Shown piece by piece: positions 8,829 through 17,743 of a stretch of 64,000 bases of DNA; the stretch's first letter is position 1; every line of letters starts with the position of its first letter. Origin of the DNA: Azophilus sp965116165 (GTDB lineage: Bacteria; Pseudomonadota; Gammaproteobacteria; Pseudomonadales; Azotimanducaceae); NCBI GenBank assembly GCA_965116165.1, contig OZ220484.1, positions 1,612,001-1,676,000 on the forward strand, read 5' to 3'. Below the pieces are notes generated by a model. That model did no database searches. It had not been told where the DNA came from and saw nothing but the letters and a program-made list of their open reading frames with translations. Both the position numbers and the translations under genes were made by a program.

Positions 8829-10991
8829 ATGAGCAAGACAAAAGAGAAAAAAACGTTCTGCCGCATCTGCGAACCCATGTGCGGCCTCGATGTGGAAGTG
8901 GAAGATGGTCGCATCACAAAAGTTCGAGGCGCCAAGGATCACGTCCAATCTCGAGGCCATCTTTGCGCAAAGGCGCAGGCGGCTGTCGAGATGACATACG
9001 ATCCCGATCGCATCCTGCATCCCCTCAAGCGCAATGCGGCCAGTGGTGAGTTTGAAAAAGTCGGTTGGGACAACGCCTATTCCGAAATCGCGGAAAAGTT
9101 GACCGCTATACGCAACAACCATGGCGCCGAGTCGCTGGCGATTGCCAACGGCAACCCCGTGTCCTTTTACGCCTCTCTGATCATGTGGATCGGTGCTTTT
9201 AAGAACATCATGGGCATCAAGTGGGCCTATGCACCGTCCGCGGAAGATACGGCGGCTCCCATGGTCGCGGCCCACTTGTTGTACGGCTCGCTGGGCACGA
9301 TGCTGAAACCCGATTTATGGCGCACCGACTTTGTCCTGATCATTGGCGCAAACCCCTACGTTGCGCATTCGTCACTATTTACCGAGCCGCTGCTGCGTGA
9401 AGCCTGCGGCGAAGTTAAGGAGCGCGATGGCCGTGTCGTTGTCGTCGATCCACGCCGCACAGAAACAGCGCGCAGGAACGAATACATTGGGATCAATGCC
9501 GGAACCGATGCCTGGTTGTTGTCGGCCATGCTACAGACGATTATTGCGGAAGATCTGGTTGACCATGATTGGATGCACGGCAAGGTCGAGGGCTTTGATG
9601 CTTTCGCATCTGAGCTTGACGCGATTACGCCGGAGCTAGCCGCGGGCCACACCGGCATCGCAGCAGACGACATTCGGCAACTGGCCAGAGATTTCGCCAA
9701 CGCGGATTCGGCCTGCATTATCGGTCGCACCGGCACCTGCACCCAGCAGTTCGGCACGCTGTGCAACATTCTGCAGGGTGTGCTCTGCATTGTGACGGGC
9801 AATGTCGACGCCGAGGGCGGGATGCTGTTTGGAGAAGGGCTTTTCGATTTCAGTCAGATTGTGGAAAAGGTTGGCGCAAACACCTTTGGTACGCGCCCCA
9901 GTCGTACCACGGGTCAACCCGATGTCGCCCTGATCCTGCCGATCACGTCCCTGGCCACAGATATCCTCGAGCCTGGCGACGGCCAAATACGCGCGCTGCT
10001 GACTGTCGGCACGAATCCGATGCTGTGCGCGCCGGGGGGCGGCGCAAAACTCCAGCAAGCCCTTGAGGATCTTGAACTACACGTATCGCTCGACTTTTAC
10101 GTCAACGAAACCAATCGTTTCGCCGACTACATCCTACCGGCCACCACCATGTACGAGCGCGAAGACATCCCCTTATTCAATATGTCCGGCATGCTCCGGC
10201 CAGCGATGTGGGCAACCGAAGCAGTGGCCGAGCCGCAGGGTGACGTTAAACACGAATGGCGGATTTTCAATGATCTGTGCAAGGCAATGGGATATGGCGG
10301 CTGTTACGACTCAAAACTGTTTCGCCTGCTCGCCCGTCTCGGCTATCAAGTCAAGCCTGAGTTCTTTTTCGATATGATCATCAGAACCAGCAACTGGGGT
10401 GATCGTTTTGGTTTTCGGCGCGGTGGTATCTCATTCAAAAAACTGGTCAATAAGCATGTCAATGGTTACAACCTGATGCCCTTTATGCCGACGGGCGATT
10501 TCGCCAAAAAAGTGCGCACCACCAACGGGCGCGTAAATCTTGGCCGCTCTGAAATCATTCAGGAGATGCGGCGTCTGCGTGACTATCAGGACAAACACCG
10601 GGCATTCCCCTATCGACTGCTTGGACAGCGCGAGATGCTTTCGCAGAATTCCTGGCTGCACAACGTCGAGACCACGATGAAAAAAGGTCGTGGGCAAGCG
10701 GCCAAAGTGCATCCCGAAGACGCAAATCGGCATGGCTTGGGGGACGGCGATATTGCCCGTATCGAGTCACCTTGGGGTGCAATCGAGGCGCAGGTGAAGC
10801 TGACCGACGATATGAAGCCAGGCAATATCGCGCTGCCACACGGCTGGGGGCACAATGGCGGCTGGCAGCGAGCTAACCAGAGCGGCGGCGTGAATGCCAA
10901 CATACTCACCAGTGACAGGGCGCAAGACCACGAAAAGTTGTCAGCTACTTCACTGCTTAATGGTGTGCCGATTCGACTTTCGGCTTTGTAG
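8829..10991 (+). CDS. Molybdopterin-dependent oxidoreductase (formate dehydrogenase/nitrate reductase superfamily)
   Basis: The 720-residue protein starts at ATG 8829 (GGGAG about 11 nt upstream); an upstream in-frame ATG at 8730 would add an AT-rich-encoded tail of 33 residues that looks non-coding. Cysteines 11, 14, 18 and 46 (CxxC-x3-C-x27-C) form the N-terminal [4Fe-4S] site. Then come 'VVVVDPRRTETARR', 'GTDAWLLSAML' and a C-terminal molydopterin dinucleotide-binding domain ('IALPHGWGHNGGWQ'). No Tat signal is seen, so the enzyme is probably cytoplasmic. A second, broken family member lies at 34195-35807. The gene stands 145 bp after the alkyl-sulfatase-like gene. The redox substrate is unknown. 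Confidence 0.92.
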   Translation: MSKTKEKKTFCRICEPMCGLDVEVEDGRITKVRGAKDHVQSRGHLCAKAQAAVEMTYDPDRILHPLKRNAASGEFEKVGWDNAYSEIAEKLTAIRNNHGAESLAIANGNPVSFYASLIMWIGAFKNIMGIKWAYAPSAEDTAAPMVAAHLLYGSLGTMLKPDLWRTDFVLIIGANPYVAHSSLFTEPLLREACGEVKERDGRVVVVDPRRTETARRNEYIGINAGTDAWLLSAMLQTIIAEDLVDHDWMHGKVEGFDAFASELDAITPELAAGHTGIAADDIRQLARDFANADSACIIGRTGTCTQQFGTLCNILQGVLCIVTGNVDAEGGMLFGEGLFDFSQIVEKVGANTFGTRPSRTTGQPDVALILPITSLATDILEPGDGQIRALLTVGTNPMLCAPGGGAKLQQALEDLELHVSLDFYVNETNRFADYILPATTMYEREDIPLFNMSGMLRPAMWATEAVAEPQGDVKHEWRIFNDLCKAMGYGGCYDSKLFRLLARLGYQVKPEFFFDMIIRTSNWGDRFGFRRGGISFKKLVNKHVNGYNLMPFMPTGDFAKKVRTTNGRVNLGRSEIIQEMRRLRDYQDKHRAFPYRLLGQREMLSQNSWLHNVETTMKKGRGQAAKVHPEDANRHGLGDGDIARIESPWGAIEAQVKLTDDMKPGNIALPHGWGHNGGWQRANQSGGVNANILTSDRAQDHEKLSATSLLNGVPIRLSAL

Positions 10992-11000
10992 CGCAGGCTC

Positions 11001-12080
11001 CTATAGAGATTCGATCAATTCCATTGCATCCAAATCGCGGATTGCCTGACAGGCTCGGCTGAACATCGACATAAAGAGCGCTTTGCCCCGGGCGTCAACG
11101 TTAATGGAGGCCGTTGCGGTCACCACAACGTGGACGGGATAAAACAGGTTCCTGCGATAATCGTCGATACACTCCCGCAGACTGAAGTCGGTCACCCCTT
11201 GCGCCGCCAAGGTTTCGTGATAGTGCGTCAGAAGTTCGGTTTCATGTGCCTGGCGTAGTTCGGGCAGCAAACTGGTGCCGAGAAAATGCCCCAGGTCTCT
11301 ACCGGCGCCGCTCAGCATGCCCACCCAGTCGATTGTGACCATTGCCAACTCGCCATTCCGTTGCCCGAACAGCATGTTGTCACCGCGGAAATCACAATGT
11401 GCGGCCACCTGATTCTTGCACTCAAAGGAATAACGCCAATAGCTGGCCGCCTTCAGGGCCAGGCGATCAAGTATCTCGATATCCGCATCGGATAGTTCAG
11501 CGCGAAAACGCTCGATAAATGCGGGTTTCAGCCGGGTCATGCCTTGCGCCAAACCATTTGCTGTCGCCTCGTCAATCTTTGCCCAGTCGCAATTCTCCAT
11601 TCCTCGACCGTGCCAGGTGGACGCGTGCAAGCCAGCGAGTTCCCGCACCGCCAGCCGGCTCTGCGACAGGCTCAATCCGCGCAGTTGATCCGGTTGCACA
11701 AACGGGGCCGCATCCTCCAGCAGCAACACAAAGGCGGAGCTGTCGTCGGAGATTTCGACCGCGTAACAACGCGGGGTTGCGATATTGACCCAATCTGCAA
11801 GTTGGCGATAGAAGCCCACTTCGTAACGATACAATCCCGATTGTGCGGCATTTTCGCGAGCGTTTTGATGCTCTGTCGCCATTTTTAGAAACAGGGAGCG
11901 TGGCAGAGAATCATCCTCCTCTTTGTATCTTGGAATCAGGCGACTGCTGGTGCCGTAGTAACCCGCAATAACCGGCTCAATTTCGACCTCTGTAACCGTC
12001 GCATTAACTCCCGCAGCAGCCAGGGTGTCTGACAACCATGCAGGCGTTATCTGTTCGCGGCTTTCGATTATCTCGATCAC
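11001..12080 (-). CDS. Phosphotransferase of the aminoglycoside-kinase-like fold
   Basis: GTG 12080 with AAGGAAA upstream starts a 359-residue protein. Kinase landmarks are the N-terminal lobe with 'LFLKMATEH', the catalytic loop 'AAHCDFRGDNMLFG' (Brenner-type HxDxxxxN) and 'MVTIDWVGML' as the DFG-equivalent Asp. Proteins of this group phosphorylate small hydroxylated compounds; in catabolic clusters they occur beside acyl-CoA genes. It is divergent from a broken SDR copy at 12181. The first 20 or so codons exist again as a remnant at 13620-13699, showing that this promoter region was duplicated. Confidence 0.85.
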   Translation of the reverse strand: MIEIIESREQITPAWLSDTLAAAGVNATVTEVEIEPVIAGYYGTSSRLIPRYKEEDDSLPRSLFLKMATEHQNARENAAQSGLYRYEVGFYRQLADWVNIATPRCYAVEISDDSSAFVLLLEDAAPFVQPDQLRGLSLSQSRLAVRELAGLHASTWHGRGMENCDWAKIDEATANGLAQGMTRLKPAFIERFRAELSDADIEILDRLALKAASYWRYSFECKNQVAAHCDFRGDNMLFGQRNGELAMVTIDWVGMLSGAGRDLGHFLGTSLLPELRQAHETELLTHYHETLAAQGVTDFSLRECIDDYRRNLFYPVHVVVTATASINVDARGKALFMSMFSRACQAIRDLDAMELIESL

Positions 12081-12455
12081 ACTCGTTTTTCCTTTTATTT
12101 TACTTGCATTTTAATCGAACACTTTCGTCGATACAATGTTACAATATATGCGTTCCGTGTCATACAGAGAACTGATCAACATGACCACTGAACGAAAATT
12201 TGGACCAGAGGGGGGACACCGGAGCGACTCGGCTAGCTGACCGGCAAAACATTACATTTATTATCACCGGTGCAAACATCGGCACGGGATTCTCGGCAGC
12301 ACGGGTATTCCTGCCTAGGGGCGCAAATGTCGTGATGCTCAACCGCAACGCTGATATACCAGCCGCTGCCATCGCGACCTTGAAGCAGGAGTTTGGCAAC
12401 GAAGCAGGCGTGATTTTCGCACACAGGGGCTTGGCGGTGCTGGATTTTGCATACA
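12018..12455. repeat. Duplicated block, copy 1 (phosphotransferase 5' end, promoter, SDR 5' end)
   Basis: This block and 13637-14074 align at a constant offset of 1619 bp from the phosphotransferase start codon through the divergent promoter to the SDR start and its first 90 codons. Both contain GATACAATGTTACAAT and CGTGTCA upstream of the SDR. The SDR part is broken in copy 1 and the phosphotransferase part is broken in copy 2. Confidence 0.75.
12130..12180 (+). promoter_or_regulatory. Putative promoter/operator upstream of the SDR remnant
   Basis: The stretch GATACAATGTTACAAT is conserved with 13749 onward and holds two overlapping TACAAT hexamers that could be -10 boxes. A convincing -35 was not found. 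Conservation across the duplication may simply reflect common origin. Confidence 0.3.
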
Positions 12456-12472
12456 CAGTTTTCAGAAATTAA
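12181..12472 (+). pseudogene. Truncated short-chain dehydrogenase remnant
   Basis: ATG 12181 opens a frame that begins like the intact SDR at 13800 (MTTER-KFGP) but is frameshifted near 12210-12240. A second frame then carries 'FIITGANIGTGFSAARVF' (the NAD-binding Gly motif) and 'MLNRNADIPAAAIATLKQEFG'. Similarity stops at about 12455, before the catalytic Tyr-Lys region. It is the decayed 5' end of a duplicate of the SDR at 13800-14747. Confidence 0.85.
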
Positions 12473-12551
12473 AGAACCGTCTCCAGATTTCAACTGGGTC
12501 GGTATTCTGTTTTACTTGGGGTTATTCAAATTTGGAGGATAAGTAAATCTG

Positions 12552-13352
12552 ATGGCTGACTACGAAACAATCACGGTTGAAAAACGGGGCCAGGTTGACT
12601 GGCTGACGCTGAATCGACCGGAATCCCTGAACGCGATCAACACACCCATGGTGACGGAGCTGCGCGATTACTTTGGCAACCTGGCAGAAGACGCCGAAAC
12701 CCGAATTGTTGTTATGCGAGGGGCGGGTAGGGTTTTTTGCGCAGGGCTGGACATCAAGGATGCCCGGGCTGGAACTTATGAGCGGCCGCATGGATATGGT
12801 TTTGGTTTTCAGGGTTACCTGGCCGAGGTTTACATTCGAATGCGTCGTTGTCCGCAGCCTATTATTTCCCTGATCCATGGGGCGGCCTGTGGCGGCGGCT
12901 TTTCTTTTGCGCTTGCCTCAGACATACGAGTTGCCGGGGAGTCGGCCAAAATGAATGCCGCCTATATCAAAATCGGCTTGTCGGCCTGTGATATGGGATG
13001 CAGTTACTTCTTGCCGAGACTCGTCGGGACATCAATTGCTTCCGAGTTAATGCTGACAGGCCGGTTTATCCACGCAGACAGGGCGCTTGCGACCAGTCTT
13101 GTTTCCGAAGTGGTGCCGGATGACCAACTGGAAGCGGCAGCGCAACCCTATATCGAGGAGATGCTGGCGACTTCGCCGATTGGCCTCAGGTTGACAAAAG
13201 AAGGGCTGACTATGGCGATTGATGCCGCCGGTCTGGAGGCGGCCATGGCCATTGAAAATCGCAATCAGGTGATGTGTGGAACAACAGAAGACGCACGCGA
13301 GGGCATGTCCGCGTTTATCGAGAAACGCACACCCGTTTATAAGGACCGATAG
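12552..13352 (+). CDS. Enoyl-CoA hydratase/isomerase family protein
   Basis: ATG 12552 lies 12 bases after TGGAGGAT. The 266-residue protein has the crotonase fold: 'DWLTLNRPESLNAINTPM', the first oxyanion-hole segment 'GRVFCAGLDIKDA', and the second 'ISLIHGAACGGGFSFALASDIRVA'. It lies inside the duplicated SDR block, between the SDR remnant and the intact SDR. It probably hydrates or isomerises an enoyl-CoA intermediate in the cytoplasm; exact specificity is not readable. Two related genes, one broken by a TAG and one cut by the window edge, lie at 48580 and 63491. Confidence 0.93.
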   Translation: MADYETITVEKRGQVDWLTLNRPESLNAINTPMVTELRDYFGNLAEDAETRIVVMRGAGRVFCAGLDIKDARAGTYERPHGYGFGFQGYLAEVYIRMRRCPQPIISLIHGAACGGGFSFALASDIRVAGESAKMNAAYIKIGLSACDMGCSYFLPRLVGTSIASELMLTGRFIHADRALATSLVSEVVPDDQLEAAAQPYIEEMLATSPIGLRLTKEGLTMAIDAAGLEAAMAIENRNQVMCGTTEDAREGMSAFIEKRTPVYKDR

Positions 13353-13619
13353 TTACACTTCGATGAAGAGCGCACACTGGTACGCGACCTTCTCTGGTCA
13401 GCTATTACATATACACACCCCTGAGGTTCCGGACACCCGACGTGCTTCGAAGGCAGTTTACGTTAACTCCATCCATTCGAGGGACGGCAGGCTCCCTTGG
13501 AGTTTTCTTCTTCCAAGCCAGTTGCGTTTAACGACAGGACTACACCGGATGGGGTGACGGATAAGCCAACCATCATGGCTGGTGGATTAACCTATGGGCA
13601 TGATGTGCTGGCAGCGGAA

Positions 13620-13699
13620 GCCTTGGGTGCGATTAATTTTAGTGTATTCGATAACCATTTAGGCGTGACCTGCTCGCGACTTGCAATTGTCTCGATCAC
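13620..13699 (-). pseudogene. 5' remnant of a second phosphotransferase gene
   Basis: From GTG 13699 the complement reads MIETIASREQVTPKWLSNTL, matching the start of the phosphotransferase at 12080 (MIEIIESREQITPAWLSDTL). Similarity then ends. The remaining 13353-13619 stretch holds no gene I recognise; on the plus strand a short piece 'TIMAGGLTYGHDVLAAEALGA' looks protein-like but is unassigned. Confidence 0.7.
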
Positions 13700-14074
13700 G
13701 CTCGTTTCTCCTTTGATTTACCTTGCACCTTGATCGAACCCTTTTGGCGATACAATGTTACAATGTGTGCGTTTCGTGTCAAACAGAGGGCTGATCAGGA
13801 TGACCACTGAAAGAAAATTCGGGCCAAACGGCTGGACGCCCGCGCTGCTCGGTTCCTTGGCGGGCAGAACATTTGTCATCACCGGTGCAAACATCGGCAC
13901 CGGATTTGAGGCCGCTCGAGCATTTCTGTCCAAGGGCGCAAAGGTCGTGATGTTGAACCGCAACACCGATAAGACCGCCGCCGCCATCGCCACCCTGAAA
14001 GAGGAGTTGGGAAATCACGCAGACGTGACTTTCGTGCGCATGGACCTAGCGGTGCTGGATTCCGTGCGGGAAGC
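13637..14074. repeat. Duplicated block, copy 2
   Basis: Partner of 12018-12455 at an offset of 1619 bp. It includes the intact SDR start and the truncated phosphotransferase start on the other strand. Confidence 0.75.
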
Positions 14075-14747
14075 CGCCGCGAAGGTTTTGGAGCAGGTTC
14101 CCCAGATCGATGCGCTCATCTGCAACGCCGCCATCGCACAAGTGCCCAAACAGCAACTCACTGTGGACGGCTTTGAAAGCCAGCTTGGTGTGAACCACTT
14201 CGGTCATTTCCTCCTCTGCGGATTGCTCTTCGAACGCATCGAAGCATCGCAGGGACGCATCGTGGTCGTGGGCAGCAATGCTTATAAAATGGGATTGAAG
14301 AAGATTCAGTTCGAGGATCTGAATTTCGACAACAAGTACACCGCCTGGAACTCCTACGCCCAGAGCAAGCTAGCCCAGATGATGTTCGCCTACGAATTGC
14401 AGCGCCGGGTCGAGGCTGCGAGCAAGAACATTGTCGTCCAAGCCTGCCATCCCGGCGCGTCACGAACAAACCTGTTGATGGATACAGCCAGCACCTTCAA
14501 CAAGGTTCTCTGGTCCATTCTCTCCCGCATCGTCGCGCAATCCGCTGAGAAGGGTTCTTGGCCGGAAGTGATGTGCGCGGCCGAAGAGGGTGTGGAGTCG
14601 CAAAAGCTCTACGGCCCAACAAAAAGAGCCGACACTGTCGGCCCCATCGACGAGTGCCCGTTAGATGAGTGCGTTCTGGACCAGGAAGTGGCAGCCAAAC
14701 TCTGGGCGGTCTCCGAAGAGAAGACGTCGCTGAACTGGTCGCTTTAG
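13800..14747 (+). CDS. Short-chain dehydrogenase/reductase (SDR)
   Basis: ATG 13800 follows AGAGGGCTGATCAGG. The 315-residue protein carries the cofactor motif TGANIGTG (28-35), 'CNAA' (108-111), a catalytic-type Ser near 159 and YAQSK (Tyr186, Lys190). Length and 'NHFGHFLL' point to the extended 'retinol dehydrogenase/WW-oxidoreductase-like' branch, which oxidises or reduces hydroxyl/keto groups with NAD(P). A decayed copy lies 1619 bp upstream. A thioesterase follows 104 bp downstream on the same strand. Confidence 0.92.
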   Translation: MTTERKFGPNGWTPALLGSLAGRTFVITGANIGTGFEAARAFLSKGAKVVMLNRNTDKTAAAIATLKEELGNHADVTFVRMDLAVLDSVREAAAKVLEQVPQIDALICNAAIAQVPKQQLTVDGFESQLGVNHFGHFLLCGLLFERIEASQGRIVVVGSNAYKMGLKKIQFEDLNFDNKYTAWNSYAQSKLAQMMFAYELQRRVEAASKNIVVQACHPGASRTNLLMDTASTFNKVLWSILSRIVAQSAEKGSWPEVMCAAEEGVESQKLYGPTKRADTVGPIDECPLDECVLDQEVAAKLWAVSEEKTSLNWSL

Positions 14748-14851
14748 TTCTACACGAAAAAAGTGAGAAAGATGGGGCCAATGGCTCCGGTCAGCGAGGT
14801 GGACCTAGGGCATAGGCCCCCTTAGCTCGATACATCTGGAAGGACTCTCCT

Positions 14852-15733
14852 GTGACACTAACTGACTCTGTATTTGAACATCTGAACCTCGAACAATTAG
14901 AAGTGAATCTGTTCCGGGGCATATCTGAAGATCACGGAATGGACAGGATTTTTGGCGGTCAGGTAATCGGCCAAGCACTGATTGCCGCAATACGGACAGT
15001 GAAGGACCGGCCCTGTCACTCACTGCACAGTTATTTTCTTCGATCAGGCGACCCGAAAGTACCCATCCTTTACGAAGTCGACCGCATCAGGGACGGCGGT
15101 AGTTTCACGACACGGCGTGTGGTCGCTAGTCAGAAGGGTGAAGCAATATTCAGCATGTCTGCATCTTTCCAGGTTTTTGAAGACGGCCTAGAGCATCAGA
15201 TCGAAATGCCTGAGGTGCCAGGACCGGATGAGCTCCCCTCAGAGAAAGAGTTGTTTGAGCGACGCCTAGCTGAGTTTCCCGAGGTGGAAAAACAGCTGCT
15301 GCAGATGGTGTACGGTGAACGACCGGTGGAGATAAGGAGGGTTCAGGACTTCAACTACTTCAAACCGGAAAAGATGCCGCCAATAAAACATATCTGGTAC
15401 CGCTCGAAGAAAAAGCTGGGTGATGACCCGTTGAGACACCAGTGCCTGCTGGCCTACGCATCGGACGTGGGTTTTCTCAGTACGAGCAACATGCCCCACG
15501 GCAAATCCTTCACGACAGGCCTGATGATGGCTAGCATCGATCACTCCCTTTGGTTCCACCGGTCGTTCAATTTCGAAGACTGGATACTGATCGCCATGGA
15601 AAGCCCGGTATCCGCAGGTTCCCGAGGCTTCATCCGCGCCAGCATGTTCACGCAAGACGGCACACTAATCGGCTCTGCCACCCAGGAAGGCCTCATTCGC
15701 GACATCGGATCGTTAGGGTCAGACGGTATCTGA
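14852..15733 (+). CDS. tesB: Acyl-CoA thioesterase II
   Basis: GTG 14852 has GGAAGGA 6 nt upstream. The 293-residue protein has the double hot-dog layout of TesB: 'GGQVIGQALIAAIRTV', 'LHSYFLRSGDPKVPILYEVDRIRDGGSFTTRRVVA', and in the second half 'LLAYASDVGFL' (catalytic Asp), 'SIDHSLWFHR' and 'TQEGLIRD' (Gln). It hydrolyses acyl-CoA to free acid and CoA in the cytoplasm. The 3' 342 bp are repeated, at about 97% identity by eye, at 19018-19359. Confidence 0.95.
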   Translation: MTLTDSVFEHLNLEQLEVNLFRGISEDHGMDRIFGGQVIGQALIAAIRTVKDRPCHSLHSYFLRSGDPKVPILYEVDRIRDGGSFTTRRVVASQKGEAIFSMSASFQVFEDGLEHQIEMPEVPGPDELPSEKELFERRLAEFPEVEKQLLQMVYGERPVEIRRVQDFNYFKPEKMPPIKHIWYRSKKKLGDDPLRHQCLLAYASDVGFLSTSNMPHGKSFTTGLMMASIDHSLWFHRSFNFEDWILIAMESPVSAGSRGFIRASMFTQDGTLIGSATQEGLIRDIGSLGSDGI

Positions 15734-15798
15734 TTCTTTGGCTGGTCACCTTAGTTCTGCGCGGAAGGACAGCTTCGTGGTCATGGATCTCAGGTGCG

Positions 15799-15963
15799 TC
15801 AGTTCGGCACTCGCCCCCCGATCGACGAGAACTCAACCTCAGGAAATCCCGCCTCTGCGGACGCTTTGAGTTTCTCGAAGTACAGGTTCGCACCCCCAAC
15901 GTAGGCCAATACCCGTGGTTTCCTGCCAACAATGAACTCCACGCTGTTTTCTATGACCGGCGG
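15799..15963 (-). pseudogene. Unidentified C-terminal gene fragment
   Basis: On the complement a 54-codon frame reads 'PVIENSVEFIVGRKPRVLAY' and later 'FEKLKASAEAGFPEVEFSS' before TGA. Its composition looks like genuine protein, but there is no start codon or upstream sequence. The family was not recognised. Confidence 0.35.
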
Positions 15964-16585
15964 TCAGCGACTTGGTCGGCAAAGCCGCCTTGGTGGCGGT
16001 CGGCACCGCCACGGTTTCCGCGTAGCCGCCGCCACCCTAGGCGGCTTCGCAGCGTTAAGCCTAGTGCCGAACGCCGGCGTCGTGCTGATTCTGGTGGGCG
16101 CGTTTCCCTTCGCCGCCCGCTGGAACACTCGACTGTCGGGACTCGACGTTACCCGCCCCGCCACCACCCTAACCTGCGGGTTCACCGTGACCGCAGCGCA
16201 GCTTCTCGCCGGAGCGTCGGGCACCCTGCTGGATGCGTTCTACCTGAATACGCCGCTGAGCCGTCAGGAAGTGGCCGCCTCCAAAGCCATTACCCAGACC
16301 CTTGGCCACTTGGTCAAGCTGGTCTACTACGGCCTCATCATTGGCGTAGTCGAGGAGCTGCCCGGCTGGTTCTTCGTCCTCGCCGCCTTCCTAGCCTTGG
16401 CTGGCGCTCGATCCGGGGTGATGCTGCTCCACCGCTGGAACGACGAGCGTTTCCAGGTGGTCAGCGGACGGGTGATCTTCGTTATTGCGGCGGTTTGCGT
16501 CGCGCGAGGCGTCTACGAACTGACTGTGCCGCAGGCGACTGCGCCAAGGTACAGCTTAGTGCTCCGGCGACAAAACCCTAGCTAA
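15957..16585 (+). pseudogene. TauE/SafE-like membrane permease, 5'-truncated and frameshifted
   Basis: The frame from about 16025 to 16585 encodes several membrane segments: 'AATLGGFAALSLVPNAGVVL', 'TLTCGFTVTAAQLLAGASG', 'VKLVYYGLIIGVVEE', and 'ALAGARSGVMLLHRW' in the loop typical of the TauE/SafE (sulfite/organosulfonate exporter) family. Just upstream, a different frame reads 'SDLVGKAALVAVGTATVSA', which joins the first if one G were restored near 16026. The N-terminal half and start are missing. The neighbours are also fragments, so this is a decayed import. Confidence 0.6.
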
Positions 16586-16610
16586 GACTAGGCGTCACTT
16601 CCCGCGACAC

Positions 16611-17039
16611 CTAATGTCGACCGAGAGCGCGCTTGCTAAACGGATTGACCACGCGGACTCCTTGGTAATCCTGGCCATCGCTCATGTCTTCCGAAAGCAC
16701 GACGCCGCAACCACAGGTCCGTGCAGCCGCTAGGATGGCACAGTCCCAGTAGGACAACTGAAATCGTTCGCGAAACCGCAGAGCATCTGCGAAGACTGCA
16801 AGATTCAGCTCTTGGACGTGGAAGCGCCTCAAAGACATAGCGAACCGTACGGCTTCGTCATGGAGGAGCGCACCAGCCCGCGTTGGGCGTGTGGCCTGAA
16901 CATAGAACTCCTAGAGCACTTGAACCGACAACGCGAGGTCGCGGCTCTTCAGAAGCACTTCTGAACATGCGGCCTTGGACTGGTCTTCCAGCTGCGTGCT
17001 CACCGCATAGATGAGCACGTTGGTGTCAATGAAACGCAT
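16611..17039 (-). pseudogene. PIN-domain (VapC-like) toxin with in-frame amber codon
   Basis: The frame starts at ATG 17039 inside the end of the antitoxin gene (14-bp overlap) and reads MRFIDTNVLIYAV (first PIN acidic residue), 'YWDCAILAAARTCGCGVVLSEDM' (later acidic residues) and the terminal 'GVRVVNPF'. A TAG at 16911-16913 interrupts 'LSVQVL-EFYVQATRP', where Gln (CAG) would be expected. Everything else of the roughly 142-residue PIN domain is intact. VapC-type toxins are RNases held in check by the adjacent antitoxin. Confidence 0.8.
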
Positions 17040-17289
17040 CCCGCTCGTGCAGTGCTTCGCGGGGCAGGTTTTCTGCGCTTGCGAGCCCTGCGCCGCGAGC
17101 CCGAATCTCCCGCAAGGTGTCGGTTTGCAGGCGTTCGAGCCGGTCGAACTCGTCCAAGCCCGCATTGCCTTGGACCAATGACACGAGGAACTGACGGACA
17201 AGCGCCGAAACCGTCGAGCCTGCCTCGGCCGCCTTGATTCGCGACAAGCGCCAAATCTCCTCCTCTACCGATACAGTGATGTTCTTCAT
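17026..17289 (-). CDS. VapB-like ribbon-helix-helix antitoxin
   Basis: ATG 17289 starts an 87-residue protein beginning MKNITVSVEEEIWRLSRIKA, a short N-terminal strand and two helices typical of DNA-binding ribbon-helix-helix antitoxins. A C-terminal tail that would wrap the toxin follows. The 14-bp overlap with the PIN gene shows an operon. These antitoxins usually repress their own promoter. With the toxin interrupted, it may be an orphan. Confidence 0.75.
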   Translation of the reverse strand: MKNITVSVEEEIWRLSRIKAAEAGSTVSALVRQFLVSLVQGNAGLDEFDRLERLQTDTLREIRARGAGLASAENLPREALHERDAFH

Positions 17290-17472
17290 GGGACACAGTT
17301 TTACAGGGAATGTGATACTGCACTCTATTGCAAACATTGCCAACAGGCAATAGTCAATGTGCCGAGGCACCACGCCGGTACCGTGCTAAGTCAATCCCAA
17401 ATGCCCGTCCCGCCGACCTCGTGAGCCTCTTGGAAACACCAAAAGACCGGCTTACTCAAGACTTGCCGCTTA

Positions 17473-17742
17473 TCAGGTTCGCAGTAGGTCCGCTCCGTGC
17501 TGGAGGAAGAACTCGACCAAATCCGGCCCAACCACAACGGAGGTCGGCCTTCCCGACCTCTCCGCGAGTTCCTCCGACGCTTTAAGCAGACGGTCACCCG
17601 CTTTGTCCGCAGTAGAAACGACAAGCCCCATATGAATCGCCCGCCCCATCTTCTCATAGTGTTTGAAAGCTCGGCCGAGGTCGTCCACAGCTCCGGAATC
17701 TTCCTGCGTACCGGTGTAGGACTTGACCTGAACGGCAAGCGT
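17473..17742 (-). pseudogene. C-terminal fragment, restriction-endonuclease-like
   Basis: The complement reads 'TLAVQVKSYTGTQEDSGAVDDLGRAF' and continues to 'PTSVVVGPDLVEFFLQHGADLL' then stop. The 'VQVKSYTG' strand followed by a helix resembles the Q-x-K half of a PD-(D/E)xK/Mrr-type nuclease core. The 5' part is missing: at 17743-17745 the sequence switches to a TetR-gene tail on the other strand. The nuclease assignment is tentative. Confidence 0.4.
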
Positions 17743-17743
17743 C

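Noticed and set aside
15550..16581. 343-codon plus-strand frame across the end of tesB and the permease remnant
   Set aside because: It is Arg/Pro-rich and in a different frame from both recognisable proteins.
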